Shown here: positions 19,143-28,855 of the stretch, one piece after another | Layout: each line of letters opens with the position of its first letter | Numbering within the stretch: position 1 is the first letter of the stretch | NCBI GenBank assembly: GCA_024709485.1 | Contig: JANJWO010000007.1 | Coordinates: 1-64,000 of the forward strand | DNA from: Hydrogenophilaceae bacterium | GTDB taxonomy: Bacteria; Pseudomonadota; Gammaproteobacteria; Burkholderiales; Thiobacillaceae | Direction: 5' to 3' | Length of the DNA stretch: 64,000 bases | Made by a program: the position numbers and the translations under genes | The notes under the pieces: model-generated | The model's database searches: none | The model's input: the letters and a program-made list of their open reading frames with translations, nothing else | Told to the model about the DNA's origin: nothing

Positions 19143-20063
19143 ATGCCGACCAGCGACGAACCCTTGTTTTCCGCCGAAGAAATCAGCGAGATGCCGCAGC
19201 GTCTCGACGAAGCCATGCAGTGGCACCTGGCCTGGAGCCAGCGTCTGCTGCGCTGTGCGCTGCTCGGCGAGGCGCCGGCGGAAGACATGCTGCAGGCCAA
19301 CGCCCATCAACTGTGCGAATTCGGACGCTGGTTCGGTCCCATTTCCACGCGGCTGCAGCAGATCGAGCCGCTATGCGTGCACAATCTCGACGTCGCCCAC
19401 ACCAACATGCACCGCGCGATACGCGAACTGTACCTGGCCGTGCTCGAAAAAAGGCACGTCGACTCCTACTGGTTCGAGGCGTTCGAGCACAATCAGGCGG
19501 CAATGGTGCAGGAACTGGCCCAGCTCAAGGAGCAGTTCGTGCGTGTGCGCGCGCAATCCGACCCGCTCACCGGCCTGCCGCTGCGCCATGGCCTGGACAC
19601 CCTGTTCTCCGTGCGCCAGAACGACGCCGAACGCAGCGGCAACGCCTTGTTCATCGCCCTGGCCGATGCCGACCATTTCAAGAAGATCAACGACCGCCAT
19701 GGCCATCCGACCGGCGATGCCGCCCTGGCGCACCTCGCCAAGACGCTGAAAAGCGCGCTGCGCGGCAACGACCAGGTGCTGCGCTACGGCGGCGAGGAGT
19801 TCATGCTGATCTTCCTCAGCACGGACAACGAAGCAGCCGGCCATGTCGCCGAGCGTCTGCTCGAACTTGTGCGCGCCAGCCCGATGCCCCTGCCGGATGG
19901 CCAGATGCTGCACCTGACCATCTCCATCGGCATGACCCGTGCGCTGTTGCATGACAGCCTGGAGAGCGCCGTCAGGCGCGCCGATGTGGCGCTGTACCAG
20001 GCCAAGCGCCGCGGTCGCGACCGGCTGGAATGGGCCCTGGCCGAAACCGCCGAGCCGGCGTGA
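19143..20063 (+). CDS. CZB-domain diguanylate cyclase (DgcZ-like zinc-responsive)
   Basis: 306 residues from the ATG at 19143; ATG 19113 is an alternative. The N-terminus matches the chemoreceptor zinc-binding (CZB) domain: HLAW, then QLCEFGRWF, then a histidine in CVHNLDVAHTNMH. These His/Cys positions correspond to the zinc ligands of E. coli DgcZ, where zinc inhibits the cyclase. The C-terminal GGDEF domain has an intact active site (RYGGEEF). There is no membrane segment, so a soluble cyclase that senses zinc is expected. An I-site RxxD is not present at the usual position (RGNDQVLR). Confidence 0.9.
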   Translation: MPTSDEPLFSAEEISEMPQRLDEAMQWHLAWSQRLLRCALLGEAPAEDMLQANAHQLCEFGRWFGPISTRLQQIEPLCVHNLDVAHTNMHRAIRELYLAVLEKRHVDSYWFEAFEHNQAAMVQELAQLKEQFVRVRAQSDPLTGLPLRHGLDTLFSVRQNDAERSGNALFIALADADHFKKINDRHGHPTGDAALAHLAKTLKSALRGNDQVLRYGGEEFMLIFLSTDNEAAGHVAERLLELVRASPMPLPDGQMLHLTISIGMTRALLHDSLESAVRRADVALYQAKRRGRDRLEWALAETAEPA

Positions 20064-20069
20064 GCCGGC

Positions 20070-20657
20070 ATGCAAATGCCGCGATTCAACACGCCTCTGC
20101 TAGCCCCGCAACTGATGCTCGCGCTTGTGCTCGGCGCATGCAGCCCGCCGACCTTTGTCCGCACCGCGCCGCTCGCCCAGGCTGCCGTGACCGCCTCGTC
20201 AGGCTTGCGCGAACCCGCAGCGGGCGAGGCCGTGATCGTCATCAACAACAATGCCAGCCCCGGCACCCATGTCGGCATTTTCGCGGGCATGCGGCTGAAC
20301 GATCCGGCCGGCAGCTACCTCGGCACGCGCGCCATGGACGAAAACTGGCCGGGGCCGAGCCTCGCCGACTATGTCGAATTCCAGAAGGGCGATGGCGACA
20401 ACATCCAGATCTACCGCTTCCGGCTGGCGCCGGCGGACTTCGCCGCGCTGGATGCGCGCATGGCCGCGGCCGGCCCCACGCCACCGCTGTTTTGCGCCGT
20501 GGCAGTGCAGAGCCTGATTGCCGGCCTGGGGCCGTTCAAAGACATTCCCGCTGCCGGCTGGGCCACGCCCGCGAGCCTGGGGGAACAACTCGAGCGGCTC
20601 GTCGCCAGCCGGGCTTCCGCCGGCCAATGCGTCCAGCCCGACAACCGGCCCTGCTGA
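20070..20657 (+). CDS. Hypothetical lipoprotein, possible permuted NlpC/P60-like fold
   Basis: 195 residues. The lipoprotein signal has LVLGAC. The mature part contains GTHVGIFAG (a candidate catalytic histidine) and, about 80 residues later, LFCAVAVQSLI (a candidate cysteine followed by a helix). That His-then-Cys order is what circularly permuted NlpC/P60-type proteins show. The similarity is by pattern only. It starts six bases after the cyclase stop, so the two may be co-transcribed. No experimental function is known to me. Confidence 0.65.
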   Translation: MQMPRFNTPLLAPQLMLALVLGACSPPTFVRTAPLAQAAVTASSGLREPAAGEAVIVINNNASPGTHVGIFAGMRLNDPAGSYLGTRAMDENWPGPSLADYVEFQKGDGDNIQIYRFRLAPADFAALDARMAAAGPTPPLFCAVAVQSLIAGLGPFKDIPAAGWATPASLGEQLERLVASRASAGQCVQPDNRPC

Positions 20658-20687
20658 ACCGGTGCGCGCAACCTGCAATCTCCGGCC

Positions 20688-21134
20688 ATGACGCCAATCG
20701 ACCCGCGCGCGCATCCCCAGCGCCCGATCGAAAATCCGCCCCTGCCCAAAGGCGAGGCCTGCCCGCTCACGCCCTGGTGGCGCAACTGGAAGGTCATGCT
20801 GCCGCTGTGGCTGGGTATCGGCGCGCTGATCTGGCTGGGCCTGCGCTTCAACGTCGATCACAGGGTGATCGCCGGCGGCGTGGTGGTGATCGGCATCCTG
20901 TCCAACGCCTTCGCCTGGCTGGTGGGCATCATCGCCCTGGTGCCGGTCATCGGCCCGCTGATCGTGAAGGTGCTGTCGATCGGCTTCGTCTGGCTGCTCA
21001 ACGCCGTCGGCTACCTGGTCGCCTATGTCGCCATCCGCCGCGGCTATTCGAAGGATGTGCTCACTTACCGCGGGCTGACCGTCGCGCTCATCGTCGGCAT
21101 CGTCATCGGCTATGTGCTGGGGAAATTGATCTAG
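20688..21134 (+). CDS. Hypothetical small membrane protein
   Basis: 148 residues. A proline-rich cytosolic N-terminus (1-35) is followed by about four hydrophobic segments (38-53, 59-80, 84-112 and 129-147). I recognise no family. It starts 30 bases after the preceding lipoprotein gene on the same strand. Confidence 0.65.
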   Translation: MTPIDPRAHPQRPIENPPLPKGEACPLTPWWRNWKVMLPLWLGIGALIWLGLRFNVDHRVIAGGVVVIGILSNAFAWLVGIIALVPVIGPLIVKVLSIGFVWLLNAVGYLVAYVAIRRGYSKDVLTYRGLTVALIVGIVIGYVLGKLI

Positions 21135-21135
21135 G

Positions 21136-21215
21136 AGTTAGCGCGCAGGGGCCAGAAATCAGGAATGTGCTTCGCGCCCTGAATGAATTTGGCGCGGCCT
21201 TCACCCCCCTAGCCC

Positions 21216-21225
<10 letters not shown>
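21136..21225. repeat. Style B intergenic palindrome
   Basis: The right part reads CCTTCACCCCCCTAGCCCCTAACC and the left part GAGTTAG...AGGGGCCAG, which pair imperfectly. It lies between convergent genes. The stop codon of the pirin gene (21216) lies inside the right arm. Other style B elements are at 33369, 46781 and 49667. Confidence 0.5.
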
Positions 21226-22073
<848 letters not shown>

Positions 22074-22176
22074 GATTCTCTCCTTGGGTTTCCGAAAAAC
22101 CTGCACACCAGCGGGCATAAAGGCGGGGACGGAAAAAAGCGCCGACACCACGATTATCCCCCCACTCCCCGCACCG

Positions 22177-22824
22177 TCACGCGGCCACGCGCTGCTCCGC
22201 GCAGCCGAGCCTGAGGATTTCCGCCACCGCCGCCGCGCGCGCATCCTCGCCCTGCACGTTGAGCCGCTCCGCGGTGATCACCGCCACATCCGTCATGCCC
22301 ATGAAGGCGAGGGCATGGCGCAGGTAGGCGCTGGCGAAATCGACGCCGCTGCCGACGGCGACGCCGCCTGTCGCCAGGATGAGGTAGACGCGCTTGCCGC
22401 CGAGCAGGCCGACCGGGCCGTTTTCACCATAGCGGAAAGTGAGCCGGGCGCGCGCGACCATGTCGATCCAGGCCTTGAGCGCGGCCGGAATGCCGAAGTT
22501 GTACATCGGCGCGCCGATCACCAGCACCTCGGCCTGCTTCAGTTCGGCCACCAGGCTGTCGGACAACGCCAGCACCTGGCGCTGGCGCGCGCTGCGCGCG
22601 GCGGGCTCGGTGAAGTTGGCGCCGATCCATTCCTCGTCGACGAAAGGCAGGCCCTCGGCCACGTCGCGCACGGTGAGCGCGATTCCGCCCGCCTCGCTCG
22701 CGAGCTCCGCGAGCAGGCGGTCGGCCAGCTCGCGGGTGACCGAGCCCTGGCGCCGCCCGCTGGAATCGATGCGCAGCACTTTCAGGGGTTGGGGTTCACG
22801 GATCTGGGTGGTCGTTGTCATCAT
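22177..22824 (-). CDS. azoR: FMN-dependent NADH-azoreductase/quinone reductase
   Basis: 215 residues of flavodoxin-like fold. IDSSGRRQGSVTREL is the FMN phosphate-binding start, APMYNFGIPAALKAWID is the diagnostic AzoR motif, and LATGGV lines the flavin. It reduces azo dyes and quinones with NADH. AGGAG lies three bases from the first ATG and six from the second (22821); the second start may be the used one. It is divergent from a LysR-type regulator 112 bases away, which is the usual arrangement for a LysR-controlled target. Confidence 0.93.
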   Translation of the reverse strand: MMTTTTQIREPQPLKVLRIDSSGRRQGSVTRELADRLLAELASEAGGIALTVRDVAEGLPFVDEEWIGANFTEPAARSARQRQVLALSDSLVAELKQAEVLVIGAPMYNFGIPAALKAWIDMVARARLTFRYGENGPVGLLGGKRVYLILATGGVAVGSGVDFASAYLRHALAFMGMTDVAVITAERLNVQGEDARAAAVAEILRLGCAEQRVAA

Positions 22825-22913
22825 GTGCTCCTGGTTGGCGGCAGGGGAAAGCCCTGCGATGGAGCCATTGTGTGTGTTTACCTATTATGGATAAAGTAGG
22901 ACTATTCGAATTG

Positions 22914-22925
22914 TTTGTTAACAAA
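22914..22925. promoter_or_regulatory. Palindrome in the azoR-LysR divergent region
   Basis: TTTGTTAACAAA is a perfect 12-base palindrome, 12 bases before the LysR start codon. ATTCGAAT just upstream is another. It is a natural candidate for LysR binding or autoregulation. Confidence 0.5.
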
Positions 22926-22936
22926 TAGAGAACAAT

Positions 22937-23902
22937 ATGGACCGTTTCGCCGACATGCAGATGTTCGTGAGCGTCGTGGAAGCCGGCAGCATCAGCGGCG
23001 CCGCGGACAGGCTGGGGCTCGCCAAGTCCGCGGTGAGCCGCCGCCTGGCCGAGCTGGAGGCGCGCCTCGGCGTGCAGCTCCTGCAGCGCACCACGCGCCG
23101 GCTCAATGTCACCGAAAGCGGCCGCGCCTATTTCGAGCGCAGCCGCCAGATCCTGGCCGACGTGGAGGAAACCGAGCAGGCGGTGTCCTCGGTGCATGCC
23201 GCGCTCGCCGGCAAGCTGCGCGCGGCGCTGCCGCTGTCCTTCGGCCTGCTGCACCTCGCGCCGCTGATCGACGCGTTCAGCCGCCTGCACCCGGGCATCG
23301 AGTTCGAACTGGACTTCAACGACCGCCAGGTCGACCTGATGCAGGAAGGCTTCGATGTCGCCATCCGCATCGCGCAGCTGGAGGACTCCAGCCTGATCGC
23401 GCGCCGCCTGACCACGATCCGCCACATCGTCTGCGCCAGCCCGGCCTACCTCGCGCGGCACGGCCAGCCCGAGCATCTGGACGATCTCGCCCACCACGCC
23501 GGGCTCGGCTACAGCAACCGCGCCCATCCGGGGCTGTGGACCTGCATTGCCGCCGACGGCGCGGCCCGCGCCGTGAAAGTGCCCATCAAGCACGCGGCCA
23601 ACAACGCCGATTTCCTCTGCCGCATGGCGATCGCCGGGCATGGCGTGCTGATGCTGCCCACCTTCTATGTGGCCGAAGCGGTGAAGCGCGGCGAACTTGT
23701 CCCGCTCCTGCCCGACTGCCGCTGGGCGGAACTGAGCGCCTACGCGCTCTATCCCCCCACCCGCCACCTGTCGAGCCGGGTGCGCGCGTTCGTCGACTTC
23801 CTGGTCGAGCGCCTCGGCGGTGAACCGCCCTGGGACCGCGCCATGCGCGCCGCCGCTCCGGCCAAGGCCGCGACGGCGCGGCAGCAGCGAACGCCGCGAT
23901 GA
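22937..23902 (+). CDS. LysR-family transcriptional regulator
   Basis: 321 residues. The N-terminal winged helix-turn-helix runs through SISGAADRLGLAKSAVSRRLAELEARLGVQLLQRTTRR (about 16-55), followed by a periplasmic-binding-protein-like effector domain (about 90-290). The architecture is close to the AaeR/DsdC-type group whose genes are next to redox enzymes. It is likely to control the divergent azoreductase and itself. Inducer unknown. Confidence 0.92.
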   Translation: MDRFADMQMFVSVVEAGSISGAADRLGLAKSAVSRRLAELEARLGVQLLQRTTRRLNVTESGRAYFERSRQILADVEETEQAVSSVHAALAGKLRAALPLSFGLLHLAPLIDAFSRLHPGIEFELDFNDRQVDLMQEGFDVAIRIAQLEDSSLIARRLTTIRHIVCASPAYLARHGQPEHLDDLAHHAGLGYSNRAHPGLWTCIAADGAARAVKVPIKHAANNADFLCRMAIAGHGVLMLPTFYVAEAVKRGELVPLLPDCRWAELSAYALYPPTRHLSSRVRAFVDFLVERLGGEPPWDRAMRAAAPAKAATARQQRTPR

Positions 23903-23918
23903 AGCCGCGAACCTGCGC

Positions 23919-23924
23919 TATAGT
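23919..23924 (+). promoter_or_regulatory. TATAGT box ahead of the YbaK-like gene
   Basis: A -10-like hexamer 35 bases before the start at 23959. No strong -35 is seen. Confidence 0.35.
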
Positions 23925-23958
23925 GAATGCAGTTCATGTCTTGCCGAAGGAGATGGCC

Positions 23959-24438
23959 ATGAATGCATTGCACAGAATCGAGCGCTTCCTGGACGAGCGC
24001 ATGATCCCATTCGACGTGGTCGCCCACCCGCACACCCAGACCAGCCTTGCCACCGCGCGTTCCGCGCACGTGGACACCAGCCGCCTCGCCAAGGGCGTGC
24101 TGCTGGCGGGCCATGACTGCCTCATGGTGGCGATGATCCCCGCCGACCAGGAAGTGCACCTGGGCAGGCTGGGGCTGGATCACGGCGAGGAATTCAGCCT
24201 CGCCGAGGGAAAGCGTGTCGAGGAGCTGTTTCCCGACTGCGAGCCCGGCGTCATTCCCGGCCTGCCCCAGGCCTGGGGCGTGGAGATGGTGTGGGACGAC
24301 GCGCTGATGGCGCAGCCCGACCTTTACCTGGAAGCCGGCGACCACGAGCGCCTGGTGCGCGTGGAAACCAAGTACCTGCGGGATCTGTTCGGCGACGCGC
24401 CGCACTGCCATTTCTGCCAGCCGCGCGTCCGCCACTGA
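23959..24438 (+). CDS. YbaK/EbsC-type aminoacyl-tRNA deacylase family protein
   Basis: 159 residues from the ATG at 23959, chosen because AAGGAG lies seven bases upstream. The YbaK/prolyl-tRNA editing fold is visible as VAHPHTQTSLATARSAHVD, VLLAGHDCLMVAMIPA and LGLDHGEEFSLAEGKRV. Family members hydrolyse mischarged tRNAs such as Cys-tRNA(Pro) or Ala-tRNA. The C-terminus carries CHFC, which could bind zinc. The exact tRNA substrate cannot be told. It is followed by mscS on the same strand. Confidence 0.85.
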   Translation: MNALHRIERFLDERMIPFDVVAHPHTQTSLATARSAHVDTSRLAKGVLLAGHDCLMVAMIPADQEVHLGRLGLDHGEEFSLAEGKRVEELFPDCEPGVIPGLPQAWGVEMVWDDALMAQPDLYLEAGDHERLVRVETKYLRDLFGDAPHCHFCQPRVRH

Positions 24439-24450
24439 CCCAACGAGCCT

Positions 24451-25314
24451 ATGGCCATAGAAGCGGCGCCGATCAAACAACAACTGGCCGCGCTGGAACA
24501 GGCGCAAAGCAAACTGATCGACCTGGGCATCGCGTTCGGCCCGCGGCTGTTCGCGGCCGTGCTGATCCTGATAGCGGGCTATTACGCGGGGCGCTGGGCG
24601 GGGCGCATGCTGGACAAGATGCTGCGCCACCTCGAAATCGACGTCACCGCCCGCGTGCTGCTGGTGCGCATCGCGCGCCTGCTGGTGCTGGCCCTGTTCC
24701 TGATCATGGCCCTGCAAAACCTGGGGGTCGACCTGCTGCCGCTGATCGCGGGACTGGGCGTGGCGGGCGCCGGCATCGCGCTCGCCATGCAGGGCGTGCT
24801 GTCCAACCTGGCCGCCGGGCTCACCATTGTCTTCACCCGGCCCTACCGGGTCGGCGAATACATCTCCATCGCCGGCGAGGAAGGCCGGGTGGACGTCATC
24901 ACCCTGTTCAGCACCACGCTGAGCCACCCCGACCTGTCGCGCGTGGTCATCCCCAACCGCAAGATCGCGGGCGAGATCATGCACAACTACGGCGAAATCC
25001 GCCAACTCGACATCGGCTTCGGCATCGCCTACGACAGCGATCTCAATCTCGCCCTCGCCGCCGTGGACGAGGTGCTGCGCGCCAATGCGCGCGTGCTGCA
25101 GGAGCCGGCCCCCTATGTGCAGATCGCCCGCCTGGCCGACGCCGCGGTCAACATCGCCGTGAAGCCGTGGGTCGGCGTGTCCGACTACTACACGGCCAGC
25201 GGCGAACTGAACAAGGCCGTGATCGAAAGCTTCCGCCAGCGCGCCATCCGCGTCGCGCTGCCGCAGCGCGAGGGCCACCTGCTGGCCAGCAAGCCGCCGG
25301 GCGGGACGGCGTGA
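24451..25314 (+). CDS. Small-conductance mechanosensitive channel (MscS family)
   Basis: 287 residues, length typical of MscS. Three N-terminal membrane segments (about 22-45, 62-90 and 92-115) precede the pore helix GVAGAGIALAMQGVLSNLAAG. The beta domain has VFTRPYRVGEYISI and the soluble domain VIPNRKIAGEIMHNY. It releases solutes on hypo-osmotic shock. The gene is twelve bases after the YbaK-like gene, so a shared transcript is likely. Confidence 0.94.
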   Translation: MAIEAAPIKQQLAALEQAQSKLIDLGIAFGPRLFAAVLILIAGYYAGRWAGRMLDKMLRHLEIDVTARVLLVRIARLLVLALFLIMALQNLGVDLLPLIAGLGVAGAGIALAMQGVLSNLAAGLTIVFTRPYRVGEYISIAGEEGRVDVITLFSTTLSHPDLSRVVIPNRKIAGEIMHNYGEIRQLDIGFGIAYDSDLNLALAAVDEVLRANARVLQEPAPYVQIARLADAAVNIAVKPWVGVSDYYTASGELNKAVIESFRQRAIRVALPQREGHLLASKPPGGTA

Positions 25315-25423
25315 AGCCTCCCCCGCCGAAACGAGCGAGCGCGGCCGGCCCGTTCATGCAGCCGCTGGCCTGCAGGCCATCATCCGCGCCCGACGCGCGC
25401 ACGCGCTGCCGCCGCGCCAGCGT

Positions 25424-28147
25424 TCATTCGGCCGAGGCGTCGCGCACCGAATGCTCGATCCGCGCCAGCAGCGGCTCGATCCGTTCGGCGAGCAACGGCC
25501 GCGCGAAGTAGTAGCCCTGCGCAAACAGGCAGCCCTGCTCCAGCAGAAAATCCTGCTGGGCGGCGGTTTCGACGCCTTCCGCCACGATTTCCAGATCGAG
25601 GCTGCGCGCCAGCGCGATGATGGCGCGGACGACCTCGCTGTCCTGCTGGCTGTGCGGCAGATGGGTGACGAAGGAGCGGTCCACCTTGAGCACGTCGATC
25701 GGCAGCCGCGTCAAATAGCTCAACGAGGAATGGCCGGTGCCGAAATCGTCGAGCGCGATGCGGATGCCCCTGTCCTTGAGCTGCTGCAGGGTTCTGGCGG
25801 TATGCCCGAGATCGTGCATGACGGCGCTTTCCGTGATTTCCAGTTCCAGCCAGTCGGCCTTGCCTTCGAAGCCGCAGGCGGAGAGCGCGTTTTCAACCAT
25901 CTGGACCAGGTCGCCCTGGACGAACTGCTGCGCGGAAAGATTGACCGCCATCGTCAGAAAGCCGCAACCCCGCTCCGCCCAGGCGCGCTGCTGGGCGCAG
26001 GCGGTTTCCAGCACCCAGCGCCCGACCGGCACGATCAGGCCGGTTTCTTCCAGCAGGGGGATGAACTCCTCGGGCGAGACCAGGCCGCGTTCCGGATGCT
26101 GCCAGCGCAGCAGCGCCTCGGCGCCCACCATGCGCTCGGTTTTCAGGTCCACCTTGGGCTGGTAATGCAGCACGAACTCGTGCCGCTCGAGCGCGCGCCG
26201 CAGGCTGGTCTCGATGGGCAGCCGCTTCGCTGCCTGCGCGTTCATGGCCGGCTCGTAAAATTCGCACCGGGTGCGGCCGGGCTGCTTGGCGCGATTCAGG
26301 GCCACTTCGGCATTTTGCAGCAGTTCCGCGGCGGAACGCCCGTCGCCGGGCCACACGCTCGCGCCCATGCTGACGGTGACGAAAACCTCTTCGCCGCCGA
26401 TGACGAACGGCTCATCGAAACCCGAAATCAGCTTGTCGGCGAGCTTAGACACCGTGTCCGCGGCATGGATGTCGTCCATCAGAACGACGAAATTGTCGGC
26501 CTCCAGGCGAGCAACCATGTCGGCCGGCCGGACGAGCCCGAACAGCCGGTGCGCCGTCGCCTGCAGCAAGGCGTCGCCGCTATCGTGGCCGAGGCTGTGG
26601 TTGATGATCTTGAAGCGATCGAGATTCAACACCAGCACGGCAACGCCCGCGCCGCCGCTTTCGGCCCCCTCCAGCAGCTGTTCGAGCCTGTCCCTCAAAT
26701 GGCCGCGGTTGGGCAGTTCGGTCAGCGGGTCGTGCAGTGAAAGCTGCCGCAAGCGATTCTCGACGACGATCTCGTTGGTGATGTCCTTGCCGGTGGACAG
26801 GAAATACGTGATTTCGCCATGCTCATCCCTGATGATGGGCGAGATGGTCCTCTGCTCGTAATACAGGCTGCCGTCCTTGCGGCGATTGATGAAGGTGCCG
26901 TGAAACGCCTGCCCCGACTCGAGCGTGTGCCACATGTTCTCATATACCTCGGGTGACTGAATGCCGGACTTCAGCATGGAGGACGTGCGCCCCACCACCT
27001 CGCCGAAGGCATAGCCGGTCACCCGCTCGAAGGCCGCGTTGACGTACTGGATGGCGCCGTCGCGGTCGGCGATGGTCACCAGGTCGGCGGTCTGCTCCAT
27101 GGCGCTGGACAACAGGCGCGCCCTCGCTTCCGCCTCCTGCCGCGCCGCGCGTGCGCGCAGGGTCTCGATGCCAAACGAAAGATCGGCGGCAAGCTCCTCG
27201 AGCAGCTTCAATTCATGATCGGCAAAAATCGTGGGGGCGTGTGCGCCGATCGCCAGCACGCCGAGCACGCGGTTTTCCACGTGCAACGGCAGCGCCAGCA
27301 CGGCATGCACGCCTCTTTTCAGCGCGGCCTCGCGCCAGGGCGCGAAGCTTTCGCTGTGCTCCACGTCGCGCTCGATGGCAATGCGGCCGGTGCGGATGGC
27401 CGTGCCGGCCGGGCCGCGCCCCCATTCGTCGTCCGCCCAGGAAAATCGCAGATCCCGCACCCAGCCGGTGCCTTCGCCGGCGCTGGCCACGGGAGTCACG
27501 TGCTTCTCCGCGTCGTCCTGGGCATAACCCGCCCAGGCCATGAGGTAGCCGCCATCCTTGACCGCCAGATGGCAGATTTCGTCGAGCAAGGCCTGTTCGT
27601 CGCGCGCGCGCAGCACGGCGCGGTTGCTCTGGCTCAGGACGCTGAGCGCGCGGTTGGCCTGCAGCAGCTGCACGGTTCGCGTGCGCACGCGGTCCGCCAG
27701 CACCACATTGAGATGCTTCAGCTCCACCTGCGCTTCCTCGCGCAGCGCGACTTCGCGCTCGAGCCGGGTCAACAGGCGCTGGCGCTCGACGGCATGAAAA
27801 AGTGTGCGCCGCAGAAAACCGCTGTCGAATCGCCCCTTGACCAGATAGTCCTGGGCGCCGGCGGCCACCGCCCGCCTGCCGGCATCTTCGTCATCCAGGC
27901 CGGTCAGCACCACGACCGGGACGCCGCTGCCGGCCTGGATCACGCTGCCGAGGGTTTCCTCCGGGGCTGGGCTGTCCGGCAATTCGAGATCGAGCAGCAG
28001 GGCATCGAAGCGCTGTGCGCCAAGCGCGGCGAGCGCGCCCGCCAGGCTATCGACATGCGCCCATTCCACACCGCCTCCGGAATCGGCAAGCACGTCCCTC
28101 ACCCATTGCACGTCGGCGGGATTACCCTCGACCAGCAACAGCTTCAT
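25424..28147 (-). CDS. REC-GAF-PAS-GGDEF-EAL c-di-GMP phosphodiesterase
   Basis: 907 residues from the ATG at 28147, chosen for GAGGAAAATC upstream; an open frame reaches 28225. Domains in order: REC (1-120, phosphoacceptor in LLLDLELPD; the N-terminal acidic pocket reads VEGNPAD, with glycine where aspartate is usual), GAF (about 170-330), PAS (about 350-465), GGDEF (about 470-640) and EAL (about 645-890). The GGDEF site reads EADNF and is degenerate, so it is unlikely to make c-di-GMP. The EAL site is intact (EALLRW, DDFGTG), so hydrolysis is expected. It may be tuned by phosphorylation and by a GAF/PAS ligand. Confidence 0.93.
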   Translation of the reverse strand: MKLLLVEGNPADVQWVRDVLADSGGGVEWAHVDSLAGALAALGAQRFDALLLDLELPDSPAPEETLGSVIQAGSGVPVVVLTGLDDEDAGRRAVAAGAQDYLVKGRFDSGFLRRTLFHAVERQRLLTRLEREVALREEAQVELKHLNVVLADRVRTRTVQLLQANRALSVLSQSNRAVLRARDEQALLDEICHLAVKDGGYLMAWAGYAQDDAEKHVTPVASAGEGTGWVRDLRFSWADDEWGRGPAGTAIRTGRIAIERDVEHSESFAPWREAALKRGVHAVLALPLHVENRVLGVLAIGAHAPTIFADHELKLLEELAADLSFGIETLRARAARQEAEARARLLSSAMEQTADLVTIADRDGAIQYVNAAFERVTGYAFGEVVGRTSSMLKSGIQSPEVYENMWHTLESGQAFHGTFINRRKDGSLYYEQRTISPIIRDEHGEITYFLSTGKDITNEIVVENRLRQLSLHDPLTELPNRGHLRDRLEQLLEGAESGGAGVAVLVLNLDRFKIINHSLGHDSGDALLQATAHRLFGLVRPADMVARLEADNFVVLMDDIHAADTVSKLADKLISGFDEPFVIGGEEVFVTVSMGASVWPGDGRSAAELLQNAEVALNRAKQPGRTRCEFYEPAMNAQAAKRLPIETSLRRALERHEFVLHYQPKVDLKTERMVGAEALLRWQHPERGLVSPEEFIPLLEETGLIVPVGRWVLETACAQQRAWAERGCGFLTMAVNLSAQQFVQGDLVQMVENALSACGFEGKADWLELEITESAVMHDLGHTARTLQQLKDRGIRIALDDFGTGHSSLSYLTRLPIDVLKVDRSFVTHLPHSQQDSEVVRAIIALARSLDLEIVAEGVETAAQQDFLLEQGCLFAQGYYFARPLLAERIEPLLARIEHSVRDASAE

Positions 28148-28568
28148 GATTTTCCTCGTTTTTTTCTTGTTTTTTGTTAACCACTTGTTTGAGTTTTCCA
28201 TCTTATATAGGTTTTCATGCGGCACGCAAACGCATCGGCCGCGTCAGCCTGACAGCCTGCCGAAGCATTCCGGGCAGCCGCGATACGGGCTATTCCCCCG
28301 CACACCGCGCAAGCCGACACCGCGCCGACCCCGGAGCCTGCGCTCGCCCGAGAGCAGGGAGGGTTTCCCGCGGCGTTTCGGTCATCGAGTTGTATCGGCA
28401 GTGCGACGAAGAAAGTTGAGCCCTTTTCAGGGATCGAGCGTAACGGATGCCGCCCGGATGGCGCGGGCGTGAGCAAATGCGGAGGACCGGACGGCAGCCG
28501 GACAACGGCGAAGACGGTCGGCGGCGGGCGCGAAGCGGAAACGGACACTGCCGGCCAATGCGGCAGGA
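28148..28568. other. Gene-free interval upstream of the phosphodiesterase gene
   Basis: About 420 bases without a supported gene. It contains the A/T-rich leader of the phosphodiesterase (28148-28210) and then GC-rich sequence with no stable frame. Frames that look open run through the tRNA-Arg gene on the antisense or sense strand and are spurious. Confidence 0.6.
28202..28229 (-). promoter_or_regulatory. Candidate promoter of the phosphodiesterase gene
   Basis: On the minus strand TATAAG (28207-28202) with TTGCGT 16 bases upstream (28229-28224). The transcript would carry a purine-rich leader before the ATG at 28147. Confidence 0.35.
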
Positions 28569-28644
28569 TGGCGCCCCCGACACGAATCGAACGTGTGACC
28601 CTCCCCTTAGGAGGGGGATGCTCTATCCACTGAGCTACGGGGGC
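28569..28644 (-). tRNA. tRNA-Arg (anticodon CCT)
   Basis: Reads 5' GCCCCCGTAGCTCAG... with D arm GCTCAGTGGATAGAGC, anticodon stem TCCCC / GGGGA and loop CTCCTAA (anticodon CCT, decoding AGG), and T arm with GTTCGATTC. The acceptor stem GCCCCCG / CGGGGGC is followed by discriminator G and an encoded CCA. 76 nucleotides including CCA. Confidence 0.95.
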
Positions 28645-28855
28645 AAGGATGAAGCGAAGCGCGATTCTACGCGGCTTGCGGGCGGGTGTGCAAATGGGCG
28701 CGGCGGCGATTCTGGTTTTGCTCCGCCGCATTCAACACCCCCGTCCGGCATGCCGGCGAGAGCCATTCCGGGCCGCTCGGAACGCCCCGACAGTCAGCCG
28801 CTTACGCCGCGGCTCCCGGGCGGCAGGCCGGGGTTTGAGCGAAGGCAACGCGTCT

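Noticed and set aside
28177-28731. Minus-strand frame that contains APVAQWIEHPPPKGRVTRS
   Set aside because: This familiar peptide is the translation of the tRNA-Arg gene at 28569-28644, a known false gene.
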